A DNA stretch of 64,000 nucleotides, taken from the NCBI RefSeq assembly GCF_028356935.1, contig NZ_CP102798.1, positions 3,348,001 through 3,412,000 of the forward strand. Reading direction: 5' to 3'. The notes under the pieces were generated by a model. It worked only from the letters and a program-made list of their open reading frames with translations, searched no databases and had not been told where the DNA came from. A program made the translations under genes and the position numbers. Positions within the stretch are counted from its first letter, which is position 1, and the number at the start of each line of letters is the position of its first letter. Below, piece after piece: positions 56,189 to 64,000 of this stretch. Source of the stretch: Lysinibacillus sp. OF-1 (lineage in GTDB: Bacteria; Bacillota; Bacilli; Bacillales_A; Planococcaceae).

Positions 56189-56359
56189 ATAAAATAAAAT
56201 GTTAACTTTTTAGCAAAAAAGTGAAGGTATTCACTACTCTTTTATGGAGGGGTGTTGGCACACATCACTTCTCCACATTGAAAGTAAGAGGCTATCCTTT
56301 CTTAATAATATAAATAATGGGCTATTTTGTTCAGGAAAAGACACTTTTGCAGAATGGTT

Positions 56360-56488
56360 GATTGGAGTGGAGCCAGCGTCACTCCTAGGGGATTTAGCGT
56401 CACAGAGGAGACCCTGGAGCGAACGCAGTGAGTGAAGCGGCTCATCGGACGCCCCCTGGAAAGGACGCTGGCGGAACGGACATCAACC
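56360..56488 (+). repeat. GC-rich palindromic repeat element, copy 2
   Basis: Plus strand, beginning GATTGGAGTGGA and ending GGAACGGACATCAACC. Outer stem GCCAGCGTC / GACGCTGGC (56372-56380 with 56464-56472) is perfect. Conserved interior pieces shared with copy 1 are ACTCC, TTAGCG or ATAGCG, GAAGCGGCTC and GGAAAG. Similar intergenic palindromes are, from memory, widespread in Bacillaceae genomes. Function unknown. Confidence 0.85.
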
Positions 56489-56545
56489 TCTCACCTTGCA
56501 AAGTTGGTTTTTCTGCTATTGATATCACCTTTTTTCAACAACATG

Positions 56546-56575
56546 AAAGTAACCTAGCGTCTCCTGGGTTACTTT
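56546..56575 (-). terminator. Hairpin, copy 2 of a duplicated terminator-like sequence
   Basis: AAAGTAACCTAG / CTGGGTTACTTT stem with one mismatch, same loop as copy 1, 557 bases away in the same orientation. It lies right after the stop of the small frame at 56577 on the minus strand and may end argF transcription. The T run is short. Confidence 0.7.
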
Positions 56576-56576
56576 A

Positions 56577-56666
56577 CTATGTAGCGATGTCGCCATCCAT
56601 CTTGACAACAAACATCGCGCGTGGTTTACAGCCCTCTGTCTGCGCTACCACTGTTATGTTATTCAC
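56577..56666 (-). CDS. Possible 29-aa gene downstream of argF
   Basis: GTG 56664-56666 with AGAGGAT 8 bases upstream and TAG 56577-56579, directly before a terminator-like hairpin. The peptide reads VNNITVVAQTEGCKPRAMFV then VKMDGDIAT. The frame stays open 10 more codons upstream. It looks like either a genuine short gene cotranscribed with argF or the tail of a lost larger gene. No family recognised. Confidence 0.4.
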   Translation of the reverse strand: MNNITVVAQTEGCKPRAMFVVKMDGDIAT

Positions 56667-56737
56667 TTGAACATCCTCTGCTGCGCAAGTAAACTCTTTT
56701 TATCGTACTTCTCAACTCGAGAAGCATATGTCCAAAT

Positions 56738-57703
56738 TTAAGCAAGAATCGATGCCAGTACGGCTTTTTGTGCATGTAGTCTATTTTCGGCTTGTTCAAA
56801 GATATAAGAATTAGGTCCATCAATAACTGATGTTGCCACCTCTTCCTCACGATGTGCTGGTAAGCAATGCAAGAACATATAATTTGGTTTTGCGTAGGCA
56901 ACTAGCTCATCATTAATTTGATAACCAGCAAAGTCTTGTAAACGTTTAGCCGCTTCTTCCTCTTGACCCATGGATGTCCAAACATCTGCATAAACCACAT
57001 CTGCATTTAACACAGCTTCAACAGGATCATTTGTGATCGTAATCGTACTGCCATTTGCCGATGCAATCGCCTGTGCTTTGGCGATTACTTGCGCATCACA
57101 CTCATACCCAGCTGGTGTTGCCACAGCGACATTCATGCCGACATGTGCAGAAGCTACGACTAGTGAGTGCGCTACATTATTGCCATCGCCTACATAGGCA
57201 ATTTTAAGCCCTTTTAAAAAGCCTTTATTTTCTGCAATCGTTTCTAAATCCGCTAATGCCTGACAAGGATGATAAATATCCGTTAGTCCATTGATGACTG
57301 GAATAGCTGCATGCTCTGCAAGCTCCTTGACCATCGCGTGAGAATTTGCACGAATCATAATCCCATCTAAATAACCAGATAATACATGTGCTGTATCATA
57401 AATCGATTCACCACGACCAATTTGCAAATCGCGCGCATGCATAAACATACTTTTCCCACCTAATTGATTCATGCCAACTTCAAATGAAATACGTGTACGA
57501 GTTGAATGTTTTTCAAAAATCATGCCAAGTGTTTTACCTTCTAATAATCTTGGACATTTTCCCTCTTTTGTAATCATTTTTAGCTGTGTTGCTAGTTCAA
57601 TCAGTTCTTGAACCTCTTGACTTGTATAGTCTAGCAATGTTAGAAGATCTTTTCCTTTTAAACTAGATACTAACTTCAACTGTACTTCTTCGAGTAATTT
57701 CAT
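56738..57703 (-). CDS. argF: Ornithine carbamoyltransferase
   Basis: 321 aa. Carbamoyl-phosphate motif EKHSTRTR (about 64-71), [20 protein letters not shown] (about 145), [11 protein letters not shown] and the ornithine-site [10 protein letters not shown] (about 280). It converts ornithine and carbamoyl phosphate to citrulline. No other arg genes are adjacent in the window. Its promoter carries sequences resembling ArgR/AhrC boxes, which would fit arginine repression of a biosynthetic enzyme. Confidence 0.96.
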   Translation of the reverse strand: MKLLEEVQLKLVSSLKGKDLLTLLDYTSQEVQELIELATQLKMITKEGKCPRLLEGKTLGMIFEKHSTRTRISFEVGMNQLGGKSMFMHARDLQIGRGESIYDTAHVLSGYLDGIMIRANSHAMVKELAEHAAIPVINGLTDIYHPCQALADLETIAENKGFLKGLKIAYVGDGNNVAHSLVVASAHVGMNVAVATPAGYECDAQVIAKAQAIASANGSTITITNDPVEAVLNADVVYADVWTSMGQEEEAAKRLQDFAGYQINDELVAYAKPNYMFLHCLPAHREEEVATSVIDGPNSYIFEQAENRLHAQKAVLASILA

Positions 57704-57737
57704 CGCCTTCGCTCCTTACATCGTTGCTGTTGAAATT

Positions 57738-57849
57738 AGTATATCATGCATAAATATAAAATCAACTGAATTTTTATAATTTATTTCAATTAGTAAGCAC
57801 GAGACTTTAAATGTGACAAAAATTCGCCATATAGAATATTTATGCATAC
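57738..57849 (-). promoter_or_regulatory. argF promoter with ARG-box-like sites
   Basis: Minus-strand TTGATT (57760-57765), 16 bases, TATACT (57738-57743). Three stretches resemble ArgR/AhrC boxes (TGAATwwwwATTCA type): 57745-57761 between -35 and -10, 57765-57782 over the -35, and 57832-57848 (GAATATTTATGCA) about 70 bases upstream. Pairs of boxes at such spacing are usual for ArgR hexamers. Confidence 0.5.
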
Positions 57850-57882
57850 ATTAAGATTCATCTATACTAATCTTTTAAAGCA

Positions 57883-57916
57883 CAAAAAGGATACCTCCGT
57901 TTTAAGGTATCCTTTA
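57883..57916 (-). terminator. Rho-independent terminator of the NRPS operon
   Basis: AAAGGATACC / GGTATCCTTT stem with T run on the minus strand, 17 bases after the thioesterase gene stop. Confidence 0.85.
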
Positions 57917-57932
57917 TATATTCTTTGCGTAA

Positions 57933-58703
57933 CTAATAACTCATATGACAGGTGTTTTCCTGACAACTCTGTTCTAACTCCTTATAATAATCCTGTTTAT
58001 TTTCATATGGGAAAAAGTGACTTCCGGAAAACTCTTTCAAATGAAAGGTATTAGTCGTGACAACTTGCCAATTTTTCACATTACATGCTGGTGCATCAGG
58101 ATCATTCGTTCCACAATGTGCAAGAATCGGACCATGGAATAATTCATCTTGATAATCAAACGACTCATTCAAGCGATAATCATTTTTTACAATAGGTAAA
58201 ATATATTGCAGCACTTCTTCATTTTCTAACAATTCATTCGGTGTACCACCTACTCTTTTTAACTCTTGAATGAGCTCACTATCGTCCATCGTTGTTTGAT
58301 AGTCATCAGGAAAATCATCCTGTGGGGCATGGCGGCCAGCTACTATTAATAAATTCACCTTTTTCTTATATTTTTCTTCTAACAAACAGGCTGTCTTAAA
58401 TGCAAGAATAGCTCCCATGCTATGACCATAAAAATAAATTCGTGTTTGGCTTGTCACTTGATGAATAGCCTCTGCAATTTGTGGTATGACATCATGATAA
58501 TTTGTCATGTACTGTTCTTTTATTCTTGTTGACTTTCCAGGTAGCTCGATCGGAAAGACAGCTAAGTTCCTCTCCCATGTTTTCCAATTTTTAAAAATGG
58601 CTGCACTGCCACCAGCATGATGAAAGCAAAAAAGCTTACAAGGATGACCATAATCTAACGCTTTCACAAAAGGAAACCATTTTTTCACATTCATCATATC
58701 CAT
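57933..58703 (-). CDS. Type II thioesterase of the NRPS cluster
   Basis: 256 aa. Alpha/beta hydrolase with CFHHAGGSAAIFKNW at about 25-39, nucleophile motif YGHSMG (about 92-97) and catalytic His in GSHFF near residue 230. Type II thioesterases remove misprimed groups from carrier domains; YbtT and PchC do this in yersiniabactin and pyochelin assembly. Its start overlaps the imide reductase stop by 10 bases. Last gene of the operon. Confidence 0.92.
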   Translation of the reverse strand: MDMMNVKKWFPFVKALDYGHPCKLFCFHHAGGSAAIFKNWKTWERNLAVFPIELPGKSTRIKEQYMTNYHDVIPQIAEAIHQVTSQTRIYFYGHSMGAILAFKTACLLEEKYKKKVNLLIVAGRHAPQDDFPDDYQTTMDDSELIQELKRVGGTPNELLENEEVLQYILPIVKNDYRLNESFDYQDELFHGPILAHCGTNDPDAPACNVKNWQVVTTNTFHLKEFSGSHFFPYENKQDYYKELEQSCQENTCHMSY

Positions 58704-59776
58704 TCTTTTTCTCCCTTAATATCCCTCATTCTTAACGGCTCTCGTTCCTGTATACAGACTTTTTGGGACGGCCCCATTTTCTTCCCAATATTATTCCATA
58801 ATTTACAAGCTGTTAAATAATATTGTGTTGTTTGATTGAAGTAAGAACGACTCCAAATTTCTTCTGAAAATGTTATAAGAGAGCGTTCAACACTTTTTGG
58901 CCATACCTTTATATATAAATCTTCAAAGCTCGTATTTTGTGCAGGAAAGACAATCTCCTCAACCGGATAGCTTAAGAATTTATTGTCTCTTTTCTTATTA
59001 AATATAGTTGACTCGTTTAATGATGAGCTCATACATGGCATCCAGTGTACTGATCCATGCGGGTCTGGTAGATACAATGTTCCTCTGTTCGTTCCTAAAA
59101 TCACTCTATGCAACAAATAAATATTACTTTCTGGATTAGCTAAATCCATTTGATTGAAAATGCGTAACGTCACTGGAATATCCCGGATTTGTCCAGATAG
59201 CGTATAAAAGGGTTCATGCTCTGTATGATTATTAATTGGTTCAAGTGTACAAGTTTGTAAGCCCCCAAGTGCTTGTCCGATAATATCAAGCATTGGAAAT
59301 AATACTTGGATACTACACGCCGCCTCTAAATAAATAATGTCGCTGGCTTCTCTTAATGTTTGCGCTGTTTGTAAAAAGGCATATACGGCATCAACATTTG
59401 GGTAAAAACTATTCAAGTGATACTTACAATTACCAGCTTTCGCACTTTTAATTAGCTTTAAATAATCATCTTCATGCACTGGATGCTCCTGAATAACATG
59501 TATACCTTTTTCTAAAAACGCTTGTGCAATGCTTGTCCCTGCTCCACCCACGATAGTCGATTTAACAACAACACAGGCAACATCCACCTGCTCATTTGTT
59601 ATTTCATCCACATCGGTGTAAAGCGGTACATTAAATGTATTAGCAAGCTCTTCCGACTGTTTACTACCTTTAGATAAAATACCTACAAGCCTATAATGAG
59701 ATGGTAAGTTTAAAATTGCCTGCACATAATACGCTCCAAATTTCGTACCACAAACCACTACCCTTAACGGTCTCAT
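58694..59776 (-). CDS. Thiazolinyl imide reductase
   Basis: 360 aa. Rossmann N-terminus (VVVCGTKFGAYYVQAIL, 6-22), the conserved EHPVHEDDYLKL (about 96-107) and HLNSFYPN of the YbtU/Irp3/PchG family within the Gfo/Idh/MocA superfamily. These enzymes use NADPH to reduce a carrier-bound thiazoline to thiazolidine. This is the most specific clue that the adjacent NRPS makes a thiazoline/thiazolidine metallophore. Start overlaps the upstream stop as ATGA. Confidence 0.92.
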   Translation of the reverse strand: MRPLRVVVCGTKFGAYYVQAILNLPSHYRLVGILSKGSKQSEELANTFNVPLYTDVDEITNEQVDVACVVVKSTIVGGAGTSIAQAFLEKGIHVIQEHPVHEDDYLKLIKSAKAGNCKYHLNSFYPNVDAVYAFLQTAQTLREASDIIYLEAACSIQVLFPMLDIIGQALGGLQTCTLEPINNHTEHEPFYTLSGQIRDIPVTLRIFNQMDLANPESNIYLLHRVILGTNRGTLYLPDPHGSVHWMPCMSSSLNESTIFNKKRDNKFLSYPVEEIVFPAQNTSFEDLYIKVWPKSVERSLITFSEEIWSRSYFNQTTQYYLTACKLWNNIGKKMGPSQKVCIQEREPLRMRDIKGEKEWI

Positions 59777-60897
59777 AATAGCCCTTCTTCCAACAAGCTT
59801 ACATGATTTTCTGAATGTGAAGTGATGCTAAAATCTTCTATCGCACCCTGCACACGCAATTCTCGCATCACAATAGTAGGGTTTAATACGTCATATGCCC
59901 AATAAACACCATTTTCGTGCACCATTCCTTCTATAATTGCTTCTACAGATAATGCACAAATAATGCCACTAATCATAAAGCTATTTTGACTAAGTAATTG
60001 AGCTTTTCGTCGTATTGGCTGTTGCTGATACTTTCCAATCATTTCAATGATAACGGTGTACCATGTTTGCCGCACAGGGAATACAGTGAGTCTTTCCATC
60101 AATTCATCTATAATTTGATGTAAATGTTCTGATGTATTTTTCATCGCCAATCGTATACATGCTTGTTGTAATAATGAAAAAACAGCTTTATTTGGATACA
60201 TATTATACCAATGTGCTTCAGTTATCTGTAGCTTTTTTGCGAGGCGGATTGTTTCATTTGTTATATACCTTTGAGTATAGATTTCTTTTTCCTCACCATA
60301 AATGGTGACATTTATTTTTTCTGGCTGTACAGTATCTCGTACTATTTCTTTATTCTTATAAAAGGCATTCGCTGTGCCAAATCCATAAATGGAGCTAAGC
60401 ATTAAATCAGCAGCTGCTCCTTTACTATATGTTTCTTCACCACCTGCATAGCCGATTACTTTCTCTATTTGATCAAACCCTTCTTGAGCTAATAAACGAG
60501 GAAGAATCCCAGATAAACCGGGAAAACTTCCTGCTGAAAGAATCATGATATTCGTTAGCTCCTGCTGCATAAATTTTTTTTCCAACAAATCGGCACCAAA
60601 TGCATCAACATAATGGGCTCCCACTTTTTTTGTAGCCTGTGCTACTCTATCAATAATGCTATACGATGGGCCTGCACAATTTAATACAATTGTACATCCT
60701 GTACAAAATGTCTCTAGCGCCTCTTGGTCATATATATCTACTTGCCTATAATCTATATATTCATGTGAGTGAGCATGTTCTTTATTGCCACTTCTACTAC
60801 CACAGCGTAGTGGATATTTATCCTTTAAAAATCGTACAGCTGCTTGTCCAACGGATCCACTGTAGCCAATAATTCCTATTTTAAATTGATGGTTCAT
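59773..60897 (-). CDS. Saccharopine-dehydrogenase-like reductase
   Basis: 374 aa. N-terminal nucleotide-binding motif IGIIGYSGSVGQAAVRFL (7-24) and a saccharopine-dehydrogenase-type segment VLNCAGPSYSIIDRVAQATKKVGAHYVDAFGA. The C-terminal half has no motif I recognise. It lies inside a thiazoline NRPS operon, overlapping the NRPS stop by 17 bases and the imide reductase start by 4 bases, so it is surely part of the pathway. Its step is unknown: reduction of a thioester or imine, or opine-like condensation, are possibilities. The standard yersiniabactin and pyochelin clusters, as I know them, lack it. Confidence 0.8.
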   Translation of the reverse strand: MNHQFKIGIIGYSGSVGQAAVRFLKDKYPLRCGSRSGNKEHAHSHEYIDYRQVDIYDQEALETFCTGCTIVLNCAGPSYSIIDRVAQATKKVGAHYVDAFGADLLEKKFMQQELTNIMILSAGSFPGLSGILPRLLAQEGFDQIEKVIGYAGGEETYSKGAAADLMLSSIYGFGTANAFYKNKEIVRDTVQPEKINVTIYGEEKEIYTQRYITNETIRLAKKLQITEAHWYNMYPNKAVFSLLQQACIRLAMKNTSEHLHQIIDELMERLTVFPVRQTWYTVIIEMIGKYQQQPIRRKAQLLSQNSFMISGIICALSVEAIIEGMVHENGVYWAYDVLNPTIVMRELRVQGAIEDFSITSHSENHVSLLEEGLL

Positions 60898-63800
60898 GAC
60901 TAACTCCTTTAAGCAGTAAATGAGCAGTCTCTTTCACATATGGCTCTTGTAAACAGGTAATGTGATTGCCATTTATAGGTATAATATTCAAGTGACCAAA
61001 TGTAATCTCTTTCCAAAATTCTTCATTTCTTGTACCCATGACTGGTAAAAAGGATGACGTTTTATCGATACAGCTAAATGCAGCTACATCTCCCATGAAA
61101 GGCTCTGTTCCATACGATACAACACCTTTAAAGCTTTGACAGAAAATTTGATATAGCGTTTCCATTCGCTGTTTTTGATAGGCAGAAATATCACCCTGCA
61201 AAGCTGGAACAGTCGTATATAAATCTACCAATCTTTGTTCAGGTGACTTACTAGCAAGCTTTTGATAACAGTGTGCAACTGGTGTGAACTCTCCCGTTAG
61301 TTCACATAAATCTTCAATCGTAATCATGTTCGTTTCTTTTTTGATTAAATCTTGTAATGCTTTTTTGAGTAATTCATCGTCAACAGCATGACCGCTTTTT
61401 TCAAGATCTGCACCTATTAATAAACCAAATGTTCTTTCCATTAATAAATCATTTCGAAGCTTGGCATCACACGGCGTAGTATCTATAGTTATGACCGGTT
61501 CAACTTGAACACCCTCTGCAAGTAACACCTTTGCTGTTTCAATAGCGATAAGTCCACCCATGCAGTATCCTATCAGTTCATAGCTTGCAGCATTTAGCTC
61601 TAACAATTGTTTGGCATATTTTTGCCCTAAACTTTGAATGAGTGATTCAGATGGATAGGCTAAATAATCTGCTTCATCGCCAAAAATAAACCCTGCTATC
61701 GTATCTTTGCGATTAGATTCTTCTATTAAATAAGGGAGCAATTGATTGTATGGTGTAAGTGTCCCTGTTCCATCATGAAATAGAACTTTCATGTTACCGC
61801 CCATTTCACCTTCAGCTAAAATAACGAAAGACGGTTTCTTATCTGAAGTAGTTTCATCCTGCACTGTTTGATGATTTTCCACTGAGTGACTTATCTTTTC
61901 TGCAATCTCTGCAATGGTTGGTGTTTGTAAAATCTCTACCATTAATTGATCCCACTCCCAATGCTTCACCTCTGGTAGTGTATCTCTCATGGCGGCCACA
62001 ATTTGTGCCACTAGTAATGAATCACCACCTGCTTGATAGAAGTTTTCATTACGCCAAATACTTTCTCGATTTAATGCCTTTGCCCAGATAGCTGCAATTC
62101 TTTTCTCTAAATCGCTTTGTGGGGATTCTCCAGATTGTGCAATAAATGGATTAGATGCTTCTAAGCGACTTTGTAACGCACCACGATCCACTTTACCATT
62201 TTCAGATAACGGTAATTCACGGAGTACTTCAATATGCGCTGGGAGCATATATGCTGGTAATTGTTCTTCTAAATATTGTTGAATCTCACTCGCATAAATT
62301 CGCTTGCGTTCACCTCTAAACTGACCAACAAATACTGCCTGATTGGCTGCTGATAATGGATCATTTGGGGTAGGATATACACCTGCTATCTCCATTTGTG
62401 CTGCTGCAAATAACTCATGCCACTGTTCACGATTAAAAAATACTTGATCATTGTCTTTACGAAAATCTTCAAAATCATTTAGACCCGCATGAAATTCCAT
62501 CGATGTAAGGAGGGAATAGTTTTCCCCTGTTGTATCCGCCACGATCAATGCCCCACCTTCCACTGTCATTTCCTTAAAAGCCTGTAGCACTTGTGGTGCT
62601 TTTTTAGCATTGTGTAAAACATTATTACATAAAATCAGGTCAAAGGAAGATGCTTGAATTCCTTGAGACCAGTAGGATTGATTGATATCATACAAACCAT
62701 ATGTAACCCACTTATAAGGTTCAAATGATTTACGTGCTTCATTTAAAAAGAATTGTGATAAATCTGTAAAAACATATTCTACATTTTTTTGATCTAATGA
62801 CGGTATTAACTCTAAACTTACACCACCTACGCCTGCTCCTACTTCTAAAATTCGAAATGGTTTATTTGGATAACTCGCTCTAAATTCATCTATAATCGTA
62901 TGAACAGCTTGAATCGTCACTTGATTTAATGAACGACTAATCAGATTGTCTTTATATGCTGCTAAGGCAATCTCAAAGCTGCCTTTTGGGAAAAATAAAT
63001 CTAACGAATCTATTTCGCCCCGAAGTAAACCTAGAAGATGCTTACTTGAATCCTCAAAGTAATCCACAAGCTTTTTACCATATTGCATTTTTTCCTCAAT
63101 TTCTCTCCATTGTAGCCAAGACATTGCTGAAGCATTGTGCGGTAAATCTGTATGAATTAGATAATAGTTTGTCGTAGCTGGATTTTGCTGAATAAGATTC
63201 TCTTTACATAACACATTCAGCCATCGTCTGAGTAGCTGATGATAATAGGGATGAACTTTCACAATTTGCTGAATCTCACTAAAAGAAAATTCTCGATCAT
63301 CTATAAATATATCTAAGTCCTGGAATGTTTTCATAATATCTAGGACGGCTGTCCAATTGGAAATTGTAGACCATTGTGCAAATAGCTCGCGATCTACAGC
63401 ATGAGTTGCTCGATCTCCAGCAGTCTTCACTATAGCTGCTAACTTGTCTGAAGGAACGAAGGTTGTGACTTCATTTGTATTTTTTCTTGCTTGCGCGAAT
63501 GCTGAAATACTAAATTCTTTTGTTGCCGAATCCTTATTTGCAATTACGGCAGCATGCTCTATCTGCTGCATCCGTTGTAGAGAGCTTTCAACTTCGCTTA
63601 GTTCAATGCGGTGCCCATGAATTTTTACTTGCGTATCTTCTCTTCCCAAAAATTCAATCACACCATCTGGTCGGTATCTGCCTAAATCGCCAGTGGCATA
63701 TAACCGTTCTTCTGTGTAAGGATGGATTATAAATTTCGCTGTAGTATTTTTTTCATCGTGTAGATAGCCAGTGGCAAGCCCCTCTCCTCCAATATATAAA

Positions 63801-64000
63801 TCACCAATTGTCCAGTCAGGGCATTCTTCTAGCTCCTTATTCAACACATAAAAATTTTGATTGGCCAATGGCTTACCATAAGGAATGCTATTTTTATAAG
63901 CCGTATTCATATCTATTGGATAATAAATAGACCAGATGGCTGCTTCTGTAGCTCCACCAAGACTGATAAATTGCGCTTCTTCAAAATAATGTGCCATTTG
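60881..64000 (-). CDS. NRPS: adenylation with inserted methyltransferase, carrier, thioesterase (partial)
   Basis: The 3' part of a large synthetase; the frame continues past the right edge, so the N-terminus (probably cyclisation and the first part of adenylation) is missing. Counting from the Met at 63997: adenylation core motifs GGATE (14), YATGDLGRYRPDG (100), GREDTQVKIHGHRIELSEVE (118); a SAM-dependent methyltransferase inserted between A8 and A10 (about 340-560, LEVGAGVGG 384); adenylation resumes to NGKVD (600); carrier domain GGDSL with phosphopantetheine Ser660; thioesterase 730-1030 with GYCMGG (Cys812), IDTTP and GNHITCL. The A-MT-PCP-TE order matches PchF, which N-methylates a Cys-derived ring. 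The thioesterase nucleophile is Cys rather than Ser. Confidence 0.92.
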   Translation of the reverse strand, partial: QMAHYFEEAQFISLGGATEAAIWSIYYPIDMNTAYKNSIPYGKPLANQNFYVLNKELEECPDWTIGDLYIGGEGLATGYLHDEKNTTAKFIIHPYTEERLYATGDLGRYRPDGVIEFLGREDTQVKIHGHRIELSEVESSLQRMQQIEHAAVIANKDSATKEFSISAFAQARKNTNEVTTFVPSDKLAAIVKTAGDRATHAVDRELFAQWSTISNWTAVLDIMKTFQDLDIFIDDREFSFSEIQQIVKVHPYYHQLLRRWLNVLCKENLIQQNPATTNYYLIHTDLPHNASAMSWLQWREIEEKMQYGKKLVDYFEDSSKHLLGLLRGEIDSLDLFFPKGSFEIALAAYKDNLISRSLNQVTIQAVHTIIDEFRASYPNKPFRILEVGAGVGGVSLELIPSLDQKNVEYVFTDLSQFFLNEARKSFEPYKWVTYGLYDINQSYWSQGIQASSFDLILCNNVLHNAKKAPQVLQAFKEMTVEGGALIVADTTGENYSLLTSMEFHAGLNDFEDFRKDNDQVFFNREQWHELFAAAQMEIAGVYPTPNDPLSAANQAVFVGQFRGERKRIYASEIQQYLEEQLPAYMLPAHIEVLRELPLSENGKVDRGALQSRLEASNPFIAQSGESPQSDLEKRIAAIWAKALNRESIWRNENFYQAGGDSLLVAQIVAAMRDTLPEVKHWEWDQLMVEILQTPTIAEIAEKISHSVENHQTVQDETTSDKKPSFVILAEGEMGGNMKVLFHDGTGTLTPYNQLLPYLIEESNRKDTIAGFIFGDEADYLAYPSESLIQSLGQKYAKQLLELNAASYELIGYCMGGLIAIETAKVLLAEGVQVEPVITIDTTPCDAKLRNDLLMERTFGLLIGADLEKSGHAVDDELLKKALQDLIKKETNMITIEDLCELTGEFTPVAHCYQKLASKSPEQRLVDLYTTVPALQGDISAYQKQRMETLYQIFCQSFKGVVSYGTEPFMGDVAAFSCIDKTSSFLPVMGTRNEEFWKEITFGHLNIIPINGNHITCLQEPYVKETAHLLLKGVSHEPSI

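Overview
The window is AT-rich chromosomal DNA from an endospore-forming Firmicute, most likely Lysinibacillus or a close Bacillaceae/Planococcaceae relative. The reasons are strong aGGAGG ribosome sites with TTG/GTG starts, spore genes (gerE, sspI, an H-type SASP, a LysM/GH18 cortex-lytic-type enzyme), T-box and lysine riboswitch leaders, and a core block whose gene order matches the Bacillus subtilis pheS-to-rph region. The genus is inferred; no rRNA gene is present.

Layout. 1-5.9 kb is accessory: three secreted lipoproteins, a DinB-like protein, a decayed IS3-family transposase and small unknown or broken genes, closed by a lone tRNA-Arg with a near-perfect promoter. 6.2-10.1 kb holds an SDR oxidoreductase, a helical unknown, a DUF2071 protein whose ribosome site lies in a hairpin, a 56-aa DUF2639-type protein and SelO. 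10.3-40.2 kb is the conserved core, mostly on the minus strand: ysnB-rdgB-rph, murI-ysmB, gerE, ysmA, sdhCAB, yslB (+), lysC under a lysine riboswitch, uvrC, trxA, a leucine-type T-box permease, the fatty-acid degradation block lcfA/fadR-fadB-etfB-etfA, yshE, polX-mutSB, zapA-cvpA, rnhC (+) and pheST under a Phe T-box. 40.6-49.3 kb holds ysgA, a Nudix protein, a dead GGDEF gene, the LysM/GH18 protein, small spore-type genes, a membrane EAL protein, a small sigma factor, sspI and a glycolate-oxidase-like gene.

49.3-55.9 kb is a sulfur-compound uptake and salvage operon like B. subtilis ytmI-tcyJKLMN-ytmO-ytnIJ with a LysR regulator, but with no ABC ATPase gene. 55.9-56.6 kb has two copies, in opposite orientation, of a GC-rich palindromic repeat whose outer stems have changed in a compensatory way, flanked by a duplicated hairpin. 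argF follows with ARG-box-like sites. 57.9-64.0 kb is the 3' part of a thiazoline-type nonribosomal peptide metallophore operon: NRPS (A with inserted methyltransferase, carrier, thioesterase), a saccharopine-dehydrogenase-like enzyme, thiazolinyl imide reductase and type II thioesterase. It runs off the right edge.

Most worth a second look: (1) the aspartokinase-like LysC, which keeps the fold, ACT domains and riboswitch but has lost several conserved catalytic-motif residues at once; (2) the metallophore operon, with a GxCxG thioesterase and an unexpected saccharopine-dehydrogenase-like partner; (3) the covarying palindromic repeats; (4) the Shine-Dalgarno-sequestering hairpin; (5) the ATPase-less sulfur operon.
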